From: Morella rubra
Taxonomy: Eukaryota; Streptophyta; Magnoliopsida; Fagales; Myricaceae
Length of the DNA: 64,000 bases
Direction: 5' to 3'
NCBI GenBank assembly: GCA_003952965.2
Contig: CM025850.1
Location: 16,969,717-17,033,716, forward strand
Under the pieces are notes generated by a model, which saw nothing but the letters and a program-made list of their open reading frames with translations, had not been told where the DNA came from and ran no database searches. Numbering within the stretch: the first letter of the stretch is position 1; the number at the start of each line of letters is the position of its first letter. Below, piece by piece: positions 38,701 through 50,408 of this stretch. A program made the translations under genes and the position numbers.

Positions 38701-39225
38701 AGTTTGCTTTTTCCTGCCCTCTTATTGAGTAATTTATTCTCCTTTCCTCTATTTGCCTAAATAATAATAAAAAAATAAAAAATCTATTCAGTACCCCTCG
38801 AGGTGTTGTTTGGGTTTCAGAATTTGTTGTTACCCACCAAAGTAATTAGCCTGCCATAAGTTTCGACGGAGTAATATCAGGCTTTCAAATCTCCACGGGC
38901 ATATTTCTAACGCCACTAGGCTCATGCTTGTCATGATGTCTACTCATCAGCTTCTTATTATAATTATCTACTTGGTGCATAGGTATCAGACTTTGTACAG
39001 AACAATCATTTATTGAACGGTCCCTGATCTACATATGATTTGGCATTATGTGGAGAAAGATTTCAATTTCTGATAGGCAGTGGCACGTATAGTGTACCAT
39101 GCTCCAAAACACACTTACTCCATATACAGGAATAAAAGCCAGACGAAAAAGACAGAAATAGAAATCCATATAACCACCGCAATCTTTCTCAAAACCCACA
39201 TCGCAAAATATATCTCACAGTAACC
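38701..39225. other. 3' flank of the exonuclease gene
   Basis: AT-rich, without repeats I can assign. It would contain the 3' untranslated region of the minus-strand gene at 39226-39867; no polyadenylation signal could be fixed. Confidence 0.3.
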
Positions 39226-39867
39226 TTAACCCATTGCATTCAAAGTCCTCCCTATCTCGTAAGATAGGAACGCATCCATAGTAGCATATTGCACCTGAGC
39301 AGGAGTAAGCTCTCGATTGTCCCACCTACTCGTCGTAATGCTTAACGGCTTCTCAATGTACCTTCCAAGCACCTCCGAAGCCAATCGCTTCAACCCAGCA
39401 TTCCTCAGCGCCCTTATCCCCAACTTCTCCTCCGCCAGAACAGCAAGATCAACCACATTGGCTACTTGCAACCCATAATCTTCTAATAGCATCTCAGCGT
39501 CCCTCCTTATCCCGACGCCCATAAAGGTGAACTCGCTGTTTGCAAGAAAAGTGAACAGAGAGCCGGGGACAGAGGCAGCGTGAATGATTTGAAAGATCAG
39601 GCAGTCGCCGCCCACGCACAGTTGTAGAGTAGCAATGGGGTTCCTCGCGCCGCTGAGGAAGGGTGGGCGCCACTCGACGTCGAGGCTAACAATGAGTCGG
39701 CCTCGACCATCGAGGCGGCGGCGATGGATAGAGAGTATATAATTGACCCAAAGGTCGACCATGGAAGGACTGTCGGTGGGGAGGGCCCGGATATGATCGG
39801 AGTCGAGATACACGTTGTAGCATTGGTCGCGGGGGTATACGAGTTCGTGGGCAAAAACGATAGACAT
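39226..39867 (-). CDS. Werner-type DEDDy 3'-5' exonuclease, 213 aa
   Basis: An intact single-exon frame runs from ATG (39867-39865) to TAA (39228-39226). It belongs to the 3'-5' exonuclease family related to the exonuclease domain of Werner protein, which removes nucleotides from nucleic acid 3' ends with two metal ions. All five expected residues are visible: D63 and E65 in SLDVEWRP (Exo I), D123 in FMGVGIRRDAEML (Exo II), and Y194 with D198 in YATMDAF (Exo III). About 210 residues is normal for the stand-alone plant proteins, which lack a helicase domain. There is no signal peptide or membrane segment. The codon use is GC-richer than its surroundings. It is the only undamaged gene in the window; the substrate cannot be told from sequence. 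Confidence 0.93.
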   Translation of the reverse strand: MSIVFAHELVYPRDQCYNVYLDSDHIRALPTDSPSMVDLWVNYILSIHRRRLDGRGRLIVSLDVEWRPPFLSGARNPIATLQLCVGGDCLIFQIIHAASVPGSLFTFLANSEFTFMGVGIRRDAEMLLEDYGLQVANVVDLAVLAEEKLGIRALRNAGLKRLASEVLGRYIEKPLSITTSRWDNRELTPAQVQYATMDAFLSYEIGRTLNAMG

Positions 39868-40859
39868 GATGAATGGATAATATGGATTAGCAGAGTGCGG
39901 GAAGGAGGATTAGGGTTCGTAAGGGGGAAAAGAGCACGGGCGAGTTAGAAGAGAAAAAGACAATATGAAGAAATCTCCCGGGCGAGAATATTTTTCATTT
40001 GGGAATTTGGAAAATAGGCGGATGATTTTAACAGCTATAAAGGGTCGACCCAACTGTAAGAGATGAAAATAAACGAGAGAGTGAGAGCGGAGAGTATTCC
40101 CTTTTATAGAAGCTTACGCGTATGGGAAGACTCGAGAAAAACAGAATAACTAATTCTATACAGCAAAAGAAATATAAAGAAACGTCAATGATTGTATAAC
40201 TACTTAACAGAAAAATATTCGAATGTCCAACGCCCTTCTGTTGAGCTGGGTAAGAGCCGAGTGCTGCTGTTTGTAGAGAGGATGGTGATGAGCTTGAGTG
40301 ACAAGCTGGGACGTGTGAGCTGGAGGAGCTGACATGTTGCTGTACAGTGGCAGAAGATGGAGAGCTGAGTTCAGGGACTGAATCTAATACCAACAGATCT
40401 TAACTGTTTAATTTGCCGCTAAAGAAGGAGTACAATTAAAAGTGGTATTGATCAAGTCATTAGTTTCGATTCCCATCTAATATTTGAGTTTCATAATTAT
40501 CATCGGGATAATAATTTTAAAAATTGTTAATTTAAGTTTTGAATTATCTTATTTCTTGGAGATAAAAGGAGCGATATATGAGAGGCATTATTCAAGTATA
40601 CTTGTTTTATTTATGTTGTATCTTTAGGAACCGGGAGTAGCAAATTTTGGAAAACATGCGCAGAGCATGCACAGACTGGGTCCTAATTAATAAGACATTA
40701 CATTTTCACTTTAACATGCATGTAATTAAATTGAAGGCAAAATTATTCCATTAGTTCTTATAGTTTACACTTTTTTTAAGTTTATTCCTTAAGGTAAACT
40801 CTTTACCATGGAGATATCTCGGGTAGAAACCATTTCCCAAGTTAGACTTTCTACCTTAT
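39868..40859. other. Upstream region of the exonuclease gene
   Basis: This would hold the promoter of the minus-strand gene. A minus-strand frame at 40028-40393 is serine-rich then hydrophobic and resembles nothing known. At 40815-40920 a unit of about 51 bases (ATCTCGGG...TAGAAAC...CAAGTTAG) occurs twice. Confidence 0.35.
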
Positions 40860-42206
40860 TAACAAGATCTCGGGATAGAAACTCTTTTCCAAGTTAGTCC
40901 TTCAGTCTATCTTAGGAACAAAATTGTTGACAGAGCTAAAGAGTAACATTAAAAAATTAATATAAATTATTAAAATATTAATTCAATGAGAAAAACAAAC
41001 ATAAAAGTGAAAAAAAAAATTCTACAAATAGTTACAGCCCCTTGAAAGAAATATAAAAATATTAAATAAATATCTGGAAAGTACAAAACAAAGAGAAAAA
41101 AGGTGAAATAAATTGTAAAAACAAAAATCAAATGAGAAAAATAGAGAAGGAACAAATATTAAACCGCATAAATTTAACTGAATAACTAAAAAATATAAAA
41201 GAAAGAGACAACAAATTGAAATACAATCCTTAAGAAAATAAATAAATAGAGAAAAGACTAAAAAACAAAATAAGTATTAATATAAAATATAAAAATCAGA
41301 ATATTTACAAAAAAGAAGTAAAAATTAATATAATAAAATATCATTAATTGTCTAAATACAAGTAATTAAAAAAACTAAATACTAACATTAAAGCACCAAT
41401 GCTAAATTCTTCTAGGAGGAGGGTCGTGATGCTGGGTGTATCGCGACCGGCCCATCTCTTGCAAGGTGGATGAGTGAACCCTACCATGTACCTCAACTCC
41501 TCCACAACGTTGGATCCCAAGCGGAGGGATTTTTCAGAGTATATTCTAATTTTTATCTCCCTTTGTGTAAACTTTTACTATATTTTATATATATATATAT
41601 ATTGTTTCTCTCTTTCTCTCTTTCTCTTTTTCTGTATTTATCTTATTTATGGATATGTTAAGTCAATTCTTTAGTAATTATTTTTAATTTTGGGGTTAGG
41701 ATTTTAAATTTGAGCCTTCTGTGAATGTTTTTTTTTTCCATTTTTTAAGTCTCTTTTGTTCTTTTTTCTAATATTCTTAGGTTTTATGTTTCATTTTTTT
41801 TTTCTCTTCCTTTTGTATTTTTTAGTTATTAATTTAAATTTCTGAGGTTTCATATTTTTTTTTCAAGAATTTAAGGTTCATTACTGTTCTTGGATTTTTC
41901 TGTATTTTTCCATTTGATTTTCATTTTAACATATTATTTCAATTTTTTGTCTCTTTTTTTGTATTTTTCAGTTATTTATTTTATATTGTTATAAATTTTA
42001 TGTTTTCAAAGGACGGAGCATCATACCATTTTGTAGAATTTTGTTTCTATTTTTCATTATTTTTTTGTGAATTTTTCTCATTTAATTAAAATTTTTATAT
42101 TTATTTTAATTAATATTAATTTTTTATTATCACCTTTAGCCACCTCAGTATTTCCATAAGTATGGTAGACGGAAGAATTAACTCAAGAAAGTGTCCCTAT
42201 CCAAGG
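40860..42206. repeat. Very long foldback, about 1.35 kb
   Basis: The arms (about 40860-41390 and 41640-42206) are inverse complements with moderate divergence. The left arm is A-rich, the right T-rich. One clear stretch is right TATTTCAATTTTTTGTCTCT against the inverse of left AGAGACAACAAATTGAAATA. Others are TTAATTTTTTA with its partner near 40950, and the outer TAAGATAGACTGAAGGA / TAAGTATGGTAGACGGAAGA. The spacer 41391-41639 is more mixed and has GTCGTGATGCTGGGTG. No coding function. Its right end adjoins the CACTA at 42210. Confidence 0.75.
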
Positions 42207-42796
42207 GTTCACTACAAAAAAACCGACCTATAGTAGTCGGAAAAAATCGCTGCTATAACTATAGCAGCGATTTTTTAGCGCGGTCTCGACCGCCGCCATA
42301 TACCCATCGGTATAGGTCTATCGTGGCGGTTCGGGTGACCGCTGGTGAAGACCTCGAGTCTATAGCAGTGTCACCTAACGGCGGTCGAAATCGCCACTAT
42401 ATACCCAAGTGCAATTGTGCTGTTTTGACACTAAAGGTCTGTAGCGGCAGTCACAAACCGTTTCTACAGAACTAATATGACCGCCGCTATATGTCTATAG
42501 CGGCGGTCAGGTGGCAGCTCTTTTTTTTTTTTTGCCAACATTTCCAAATCACCACTAATTTTTTCTATATTTTTCTATACATGCTTTTTTAATCGATAAT
42601 ACAAATTTATTTTAATAATCATAATTCATTGGATGTAAAAATTTAAAGACCAAGGATAATAAAACAAAATATACTTCATTATTATTGATTAATAATATTT
42701 TACAACAAACAAAGAATCTTTACAAATTAGGAATAAACTGTAATAAGATGTAATTACAAGCTTTAAAAGAATCTCTATTGGACATGTTCTTAAAAC

Positions 42797-43014
42797 CTTG
42801 CTTTTTTCAATCTCGCTAGCTTTGCGCTTCATATGATCCTTGGTTTCATTGATCATGCTCTGCAGTACCAACTTATGCAACTTCTCTTCATGACTTTCCA
42901 TCTCACAGTGTTGCTTCACCTGTGCAACAGTCACATTTTCTTTGTGCCCAAGAGAGATGACTTCGTCAAAAGCAAAAATCAGCTCAAAAGCCATCTTGCA
43001 AATACCCTCTTCAT
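42797..43014 (-). pseudogene. Captured exon: coatomer subunit delta (delta-COP)
   Basis: Read on the minus strand, CTCTAG precedes and GTTTTAAG follows 218 open bases encoding the N-terminal longin-side region of delta-[23 protein letters not shown], later [30 protein letters not shown] and [12 protein letters not shown]. Delta-COP is part of the COPI coat for Golgi-to-ER vesicles. The splice-site borders show that genomic DNA was taken up. It has no start codon of its own and represents only a small part of the protein. Confidence 0.93.
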
Positions 43015-43328
43015 CTAGAGAATAGAACAAAAAGCCAAAAACTGTACTTAAACAAGAACTGCATTAGCATCACTGTTATATACTTTCTTTGGAACAGCCC
43101 AATCAATAGCAATACCTCAAAATTTTTACAACATGTAGGACTCATGTTCTCAGGCAATGGCTAATTGTAATATCAAAGCCTACAACATAAAAGATGGAAT
43201 TACTTTCATCAGCTATCACAATAACATTTTCATTGGGAAATCTAAGCAATGTCAAAACAGTCGTAACCTATCCCACATATACTTTACCTCCCCACCTAGC
43301 TGACATGCCCAAACCATTCCTCCTCTTA

Positions 43329-43884
<556 letters not shown>

Positions 43885-44215
43885 TTATTCCTAGTATATT
43901 CCTCTAGAGACAGGTACCCAATTCACTTTATACTAGATATACAAGTTTATAAGCTTCATAAAAAAGATAATACTTGTTCACAAAACATAATAATCCTCAT
44001 ATGGGTAATTCAGGAGATATATGAGCACTCAATCCTTCATAAAACCATCCAACACAAACAAGTGCTTAGTAATTGCCATATAAAATAAGTCGTGTGATAG
44101 AAATTACAATATCTGCTATTGGCATGATACATGTCAATTTTAATTTTCACTTCCCAAACTTTCTGTGCAGCCAAACACTGCCAAAAATTAAACATAAGGG
44201 TCAAAGAACTAATAC

Positions 44216-44342
44216 CTAGTTTGGTCAGAAGTATAGCGAGAACGAGACCCACTGGTCCAGCACCCACTATCAGAACCGGAAGCACTGTTTCTTCTTTGTG
44301 GCCATTGAAAACGTTGGAGTCAGATAGGTCTCTGCCTTGAGA
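44216..44342 (-). pseudogene. Captured exon: FAD-dependent monooxygenase N-terminus
   Basis: On the minus strand TTTCAG precedes and GTATTAG follows 127 open bases. The frame ends VLPVLIVGAGPVGLVLAILL TKLG, containing the FAD-binding G-x-G-x-x-G dinucleotide fold of aromatic-ring hydroxylase (UbiH-like) enzymes. The rest of the enzyme is absent. It is the 5'-most of the three captured pieces on this strand, with intron-like sequence between it and the CDC48 fragment. Confidence 0.88.
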
Positions 44343-45832
44343 CTGAAATCGAAGAGGGCAGCGACGGAGAGGGCAGCGACGGAGAAACCCAACTGAAATC
44401 GAAGAAGCTTACCTGCAAAATCAATGAAACCCAACTGAAATCAAAAGAGATCTGTCAAAAAAAAAAACCTTAAACAGGGAAATTGCGAAAAGAACAAGAT
44501 AATGCCAAAGAGAAGGGGAGAGAGAGAGAGAGAAGGCCAGAGGGTGGCCTGGTGGGTGGTGATTGACGGCAAGGAGAGGGAGCTTGGGGGACCAGGGGGT
44601 GAGGGTTGTGCGGGGGGGGGGGTTGAATTTCACGTTTTAGGGCGCGCGCGAGGAGGGTGAATTTTGGCGTTTTAGGGCGCAGGGGGAGTTTTTAAGAAAG
44701 GGGGAGGGGGAGGTGGGGCGAACGGCAGCGTTTTAGGTAATCAACAACTATAGTGTTTTAGGTAATTAGTCTTATATTACAAATTATTGAAATATAATTG
44801 TTAATTATAATCAATAAAATATTCAATTACCATAATAACTATGAGCAAATATTAAGTTATGTACTTTAATTGCATAAGCTAATTAATCTCACAATATATT
44901 TTTGTTTGAAATTAAATAATATGTCATAATTAAATCATGCATGTTCCAAAAAAAATAACCCACAAGCCGGGCTAAAATAACTAAAATCCCATCCCTAATG
45001 GGATTTTACCAAAATAAATAGACTGCCAAAAACTGGCCCAAATCGGGTTCAGAAATAATTCCTAAACGGTAAAGGAAAGAAAATCATAACTAAAAATAGG
45101 TTTTTGAGAGGGAAAACAGCGGATTTAGGGCTCGAAATGAGGCGCACCGAAGCATAGCTTCCGAATTGGGGTCATGGGTGCGAATCGGATACTCGTAGCC
45201 AAAGTTATGACCAAAAAACCGACACGTGCACGAAAACTACCCCAATTAGGTTAGATTACGATTTCTTGCCATCCTTGCGCTGATCTACCCGCTCAAGGTA
45301 ATTCAGCGCCATCAATGTGTAATCTGACAGCTCAGCGTCGTCCGACTCGGCTCCCCTGCATCCTGCATCAATATGCTCATTATAAGCATATGATAATAGA
45401 TGTCTAAACTACTTAGATTTAGTCAATAAAAATACAATTACCATAACAATCATAGATATAACTTTCATAACATTATTTCTAATCATATAACAACTTCAAT
45501 TTTCATAAAACTCCTTTTAATTCCATATTTTATTAAGTAGGTCTCCTAAAAATTTTTTCAAACACGTGACAAAATAAAATTATGTATTAAAAGGAATAAA
45601 ATAGTCTATAAAATAATTATTAACATTAAATAACATATATAATTTTGGATTTTTTTTTAATTTTTTTCCAACTATACCTATAGCAGCTTTTTTTCAAAAC
45701 GCTGCTAAAGGTACAAGATTCAGCGGTGGTCAGTATGACCGCCGCTGTAGGTATACAATCTCTAGCGGCGGTCTCTGACCGCCGCTAGAGATTGGCCTTA
45801 TAGCCGCGGTTTTGACAAAACCGCCGGGCTAC

Positions 45833-46306
45833 ATGAGGTATATAGCGGCGGTCAGAGACCACTGCTACAGTGACCGCCGCTATAGGGGTGTTTTAGTCGC
45901 GTTTAAAGTAAAACCCGCTATAGAGAGACCGCCGCTGTTTTTTTTTGTAGTGGTTCTATTTGAAAAAAATTTACCTTATATCACAGGTGAAATTCTATTA
46001 TCTCTTAGAAAATTGACATATCTGGAATCACTTGACCTATCAAGCAATATGCTCACAGGACAAATTCTTTTAGAACTTGCAGATGGTCTTATTTTTCTAT
46101 TAGTTCTAAACCTCTCCTTCAATGAATTGATAGGGCATCTTCCATTAACCAAGCAATTCACTACATTTTTAGAAACTTCCTATAAAGGTAATAAAGGATT
46201 ATGCGGCCTCCTTTTGAAAAGGAAATGCGGAGATGAAGAGTCACCTTCGTCATCTCCAACATTTAAGGGAACTGATCATTCGAATTCTCGAGTCGTGGCT
46301 AACTAG
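45833..46306 (+). CDS. Open frame fused across the CACTA end into LRR
   Basis: ATG at 45833 lies in the CACTA subterminal repeat. The frame stays open through the terminus and the GTT duplication into receptor-like protein sequence, stopping at TAG (46304-46306), 157 codons. The first 40 codons or so come from transposon repeat. The LRR part begins near 45962. Expression is unknown and the fusion may be accidental. Confidence 0.35.
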   Translation: MRYIAAVRDHCYSDRRYRGVLVAFKVKPAIERPPLFFFVVVLFEKNLPYITGEILLSLRKLTYLESLDLSSNMLTGQILLELADGLIFLLVLNLSFNELIGHLPLTKQFTTFLETSYKGNKGLCGLLLKRKCGDEESPSSSPTFKGTDHSNSRVVAN

Positions 46307-46510
46307 AACTACTAATTAAGTGTTGAATTGGGATATATTTTTGGCTTTGGAATTGTGGTTGGACCTTTAGTGTTTTGGAAGAGGTGGAGGGCATTACAGG
46401 CACATTGATAATATTTGTTTTCGGGCCTTCCCTCGATGTTATCTTGGAAAAGTATACCATCGAAGAGGAGTACTGTGAAGTCGAGTGTGAAGACAGAAAC
46501 AGCAGCCCTG
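45962..46510 (+). pseudogene. Receptor-like protein (LRR) C-terminal pseudogene
   Basis: It encodes the last LRRs and C-terminal cap typical of plant receptor-like proteins (Cf/Ve type): LTYLESLDLSSNMLTGQ, LLVLNLSFNELIGHLP, then KQFTTFLETSYKGNKGLCG. In the same frame, after TAG (46304) and TAA (46313), the membrane segment is still legible (ELGYIFGFGIVVGPLVFWKR). A frameshift near 46400 precedes the cytoplasmic tail (HIDNICFRAFPRCYLGK). The family senses extracellular ligands in immunity or development. The upstream LRRs are missing: the CACTA abuts the break, and sequence left of the element is foldback rather than LRR. It had therefore lost its 5' part before, or apart from, this insertion. 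Confidence 0.92.
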
Positions 46511-47894
46511 AAAAGGTTACATCCGTCTTTGGTTTTTTTCGTTCCAAATATTATATATATGGATATATGTAAGGTATTGTAATTCGATCCAAGCTTTGGA
46601 TTATGGTATTGAAATGCTTTTGTGATAATAGATTTGCTTGTGATTTTCATGGCTGGCCAAAATGATATCCAAGATGATTTATTTTCCCACCCATATAAGG
46701 AGAGAGATTAAGGATTTAGCCCATGAGTTTATACAAGCCTTATAAGGTCAAGAAAAAGAAAAAGAGTACTGAATTGCGCTGTAGGACGTTCTTGTAATTT
46801 TGAATTATGAAAAATTAGTCCCCATATAGTTAAAATTTCGGCAATTGAGGTCACCCACTTGAAACAAATTAAGTAGTCGTCCTCCTTATATTCTTTGTAC
46901 ATCTTACTAAATATATTAAAGCCGCGTCATGAGAATGACTAAGAACGCGCTACGTGAAAAAAGGGAAGGAAAATCATATATGCCCCCAAACTAATGTAAA
47001 CTCACACAACCTTATTTTTGTCAGCCTTACTTCGTATTAGCATACTTTTAATCTTTGGTAAATCACTAATTCTGTACTTTCTCAAAGGCTTCAACAATAT
47101 TTACGACCATGGTAAATAGAGCTTCTGAAGACCCAAACGCACGATAGATGGCTGAATATAACTCCCTTTTATTGATCGTATACACATGGGAGGATACAAC
47201 AATATTTATAGTTAATTGTGATCCTACTTGATTTCTTTTTTTAGCTTTTTTGGCACCCAGAATAATTCTCAAGAGATGTAATTGCTTATTCTGTTTGCTT
47301 TTTTTGCCTTTTTTTTTTTCAAGACTTAAGAGCTTATGTGTATTTTGATTGCCGGATAGTCTCTTTAATAGTTAAAATATTCCTAATTGTTCAGTTAGAT
47401 CAATTTGGCACTAATTAATTAAATTCTTGCGTTTTTCGAGTTACCTTTGGGCTTGTTTTTTGATGGCCCATAAATTTTAATTTAAATACAATAATTTTGC
47501 GCAAATAGACGTGGGTAATATTGTTGAAAAAATTAGCCTCCTTCAGTTGGGGGTCCAAGGATGCACTTCCCGGCCTGGACAGCGGGGCTTAGTTCACATC
47601 CCTCTTGAAATTTCTTGAGGGGCAATTATCATCAGGGTACCTAGTAGCTCTTCACGGAAGTTGCATTGATAAACGATGGGGCCGGAAGCTAGCTTGACCA
47701 GACTCTGAAACTTTGCATTGGCCGGTCATTAATTTCCGAAACCTTGAACCTTGAACGTTGAAATGAAATTATTTTTACTTTTTCTTGATAGAAATAAGAA
47801 TGTCCTAACTTCTATCGAAATGTTCAAGATGCACGCAAAATATATCTTAAATAACTTCATGATAACCATCGTTTTCTCTGCAACTAAGAACAAC
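46511..47894. other. Intergenic, no gene seen
   Basis: AT-rich with no recognised protein. A more GC-rich stretch at 47530-47720 shows no coding frame. Confidence 0.4.
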
Positions 47895-47913
47895 CACCGG
47901 GGGTCGGGCCTTA
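47895..47913 (+). repeat. Left piece of a tRNA-derived SINE
   Basis: CACCGGGGGTCGGGCCTTA resembles the head of plant Au-like SINEs. It continues in register after the CACTA, at 63145. Confidence 0.45.
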
Positions 47914-49870
47914 CACTACAAGAAATTTTGGCTTATGAGACGGATTTTTCAGTCCCAAAAAAATCAAATTCCATCTCAAAAATGTTTTTGTGACAGAATC
48001 TGTCCATCGCTCCAACTGTCCCAACAAGTCCATTACATAAATTTTTTGGGATGAAATTGGTGTTCTGTCCCAAAAAGTACTTTTCCGGGATGGGAAAGCT
48101 TCCGTCCCAAAATCAAATTATCTTTCGAACACTTTAGAACGAACAGTTGAGGATTTAAGTTCGAACAGGTTTTGACGGAAAATATAAAATTCATTTGATA
48201 AGGCAAATTAATGTTCAAACAACAACCACAATTTTACGTTCGATATTTCAGATACTGTCACAATGCCATAAACTGGAGCGTTCATAACCGTTCTTAATGA
48301 GTTACAACGTTTCACTCGATAAACGTTTGGACGGTTTCGGACTTAAAGGTAAAAAAACGTTCGAACATTTTATGCCGCTCCAACGTATATCGCTAAATCC
48401 GTTTGATATATCGATTGAGGAATAAAAAAGTAGCTATTCGAACATGTTATGAACAGAAATGAGAAACGTTCGAATAGGGTTCAAACGTACGGTTGGCATG
48501 TTGTATCTCGAACACAAAACCTAATGTCAGAACATACCTTTTTTTTAATATAAAAAAATAAAAAATTGCTAGAAAATTATTAAAATATATATATTAAATA
48601 AAAAAATTTATTAACATAATGTACAATTAAATAATTAATCACAATATTCGTAACAATTAAATACAATACGTAATAAAAAAAATCTATCTTGGCCGTCGGA
48701 TGCATCCAACTTTTCTTAAATCAGAAATTTTAATCAATATAACTCTTAAATAATTGCCAAAAATAATCATTAAAAACAATCACTTGAATGAAAAATATAT
48801 ATAACTTATCTATACATCTACTCGATGTTGTTTTCAGTGAAGGTGATTCAATATCAACATAGGAAAAGCTAAGGCCCCGAACAGGGCTGATGCTGGTGAA
48901 TGATTATATCAACATGTTTACACCAAACGTATGTATTACGATCTATTGAACACGTTCAAAATGTTCTTTTTATTTGTTAGGAAAATAAGAAGTTTTGCAT
49001 TATGTACGACAATTGTCCTAACGATCTTTTTATTTGTTAGAAAATTTAGATTTGTCGTTCATAATGCAAAACTTCTAATTTTGCTAACAAAATAAAAAAC
49101 GTTTTAACTACCACAATACGCTCATTCCAATGTAACTGCATCCCTATAAACAAATAATTTTAGTACATTCATTCGAACGAACACTTTTACAGCATTCGAA
49201 TGATGCGTAAAAACCACGAAATTTACCAAACCAAAAACTCTAAAACAAATCCTAAAAACATGTTTTTTACTTCAAAAATATGCATTCAACACCCGTAAAC
49301 AAATATGAAACTAACTAACTATAAGTATTTAAACATCAATTTCGTCCACAAATTCAAACCACAGCAACCAAAAATCTATACCTAAAAAACTAAGAAATTC
49401 ACTGATTAAGTTGATAAATCTTAACTCCAAAACACAAAGAAGCTCCATCTGAGTCTTTTCCTACAACAATAAGACAAAAAATATAAGATTTCAGCAAAAA
49501 AATAAAAAGAAAAATTTGGCAAATTTGTGGTGTTTTGAGAGTGTGTGTGAAATGAGGTCTCATGGTTGATTATGTGGTATTTGAGTGCGTGTTGTCCGTT
49601 CGAATGTTGACGATTACGTTAGAACGGTTCACCAAAACATGGGTGCCAAAAAAACGCGCTTAAATTATCTTTCGAACCCGTTTTCACAAGGTTGAGTGGT
49701 TAATTTTCTATCTGAATGACGTCGTTAGTTTTGATTAATGTTCTAACAGTTATTGGAACTACGTTCGAACATTTTATTGAAAACGAAAGAGCATCGTTTT
49801 ATTAATTTTTGAAGTTCAAATAGTAATTTAGATGTTCGAATGTTTATTGGAATAAGTTAAATAATACTTA
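47914..49870. repeat. Family B left subterminal region
   Basis: The TTCGAAC motif and close variants recur in both orientations, as in CGTTCGAACATTTTATG near 48358 and ACGTTCGAACATTTT near 49768. TCCCAAAA-type motifs are nearer the end. In CACTA elements such regions bind transposase; that role is inferred here. Confidence 0.7.
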
Positions 49871-49899
49871 AATAATATGTAATTAAATTATAAGTATAA

Positions 49900-50212
49900 T
49901 TTTATTAACTATAGACATATTATAGCCCATGTGTAGGATGGAAATATTTTTAGAACTCACTTATGTATAAGTATAATAAACACACTATATTTATCTACGT
50001 AAGTATGATATATAGTATATGTATTAAGTGTTGAGTGTTAAGTGTTAGTATTAAGTATAGAAACTTTATTTGTACTTCATGATGTCTAAGTAATGCCAAA
50101 CAAATGTAAGTTAAATAACACATGTATGAGAGTCAGAAAATTATTATTACTACATATTAAATAAGATGTATAAGGTACTATATGTTAAATAATATGTATA
50201 AGGTACTATATG

Positions 50213-50273
<61 letters not shown>

Positions 50274-50408
50274 TAATATGTATAATGTACTACATATTAA
50301 ATAAAATGTATAATATACTATATATTACATAATATGCATAAGGTATTATATATTAAATAATATGCATAAGGTACTCTATGTTAAATAATATGTATAAGGT
50401 ACTATATG
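49900..50408. repeat. 28-bp minisatellite, segment 1
   Basis: AT-rich units with period near 28 bases, core TATAAGGTACTATATGTTA followed by AATAATATG. A (TA)n microsatellite fills 50219-50269. The same array resumes after each nested insertion. Confidence 0.85.

Noticed and set aside
40028..40393. Minus-strand serine-rich frame upstream of the exonuclease gene
   Set aside because: The serine-rich then hydrophobic peptide has no family features and no conservation could be judged.
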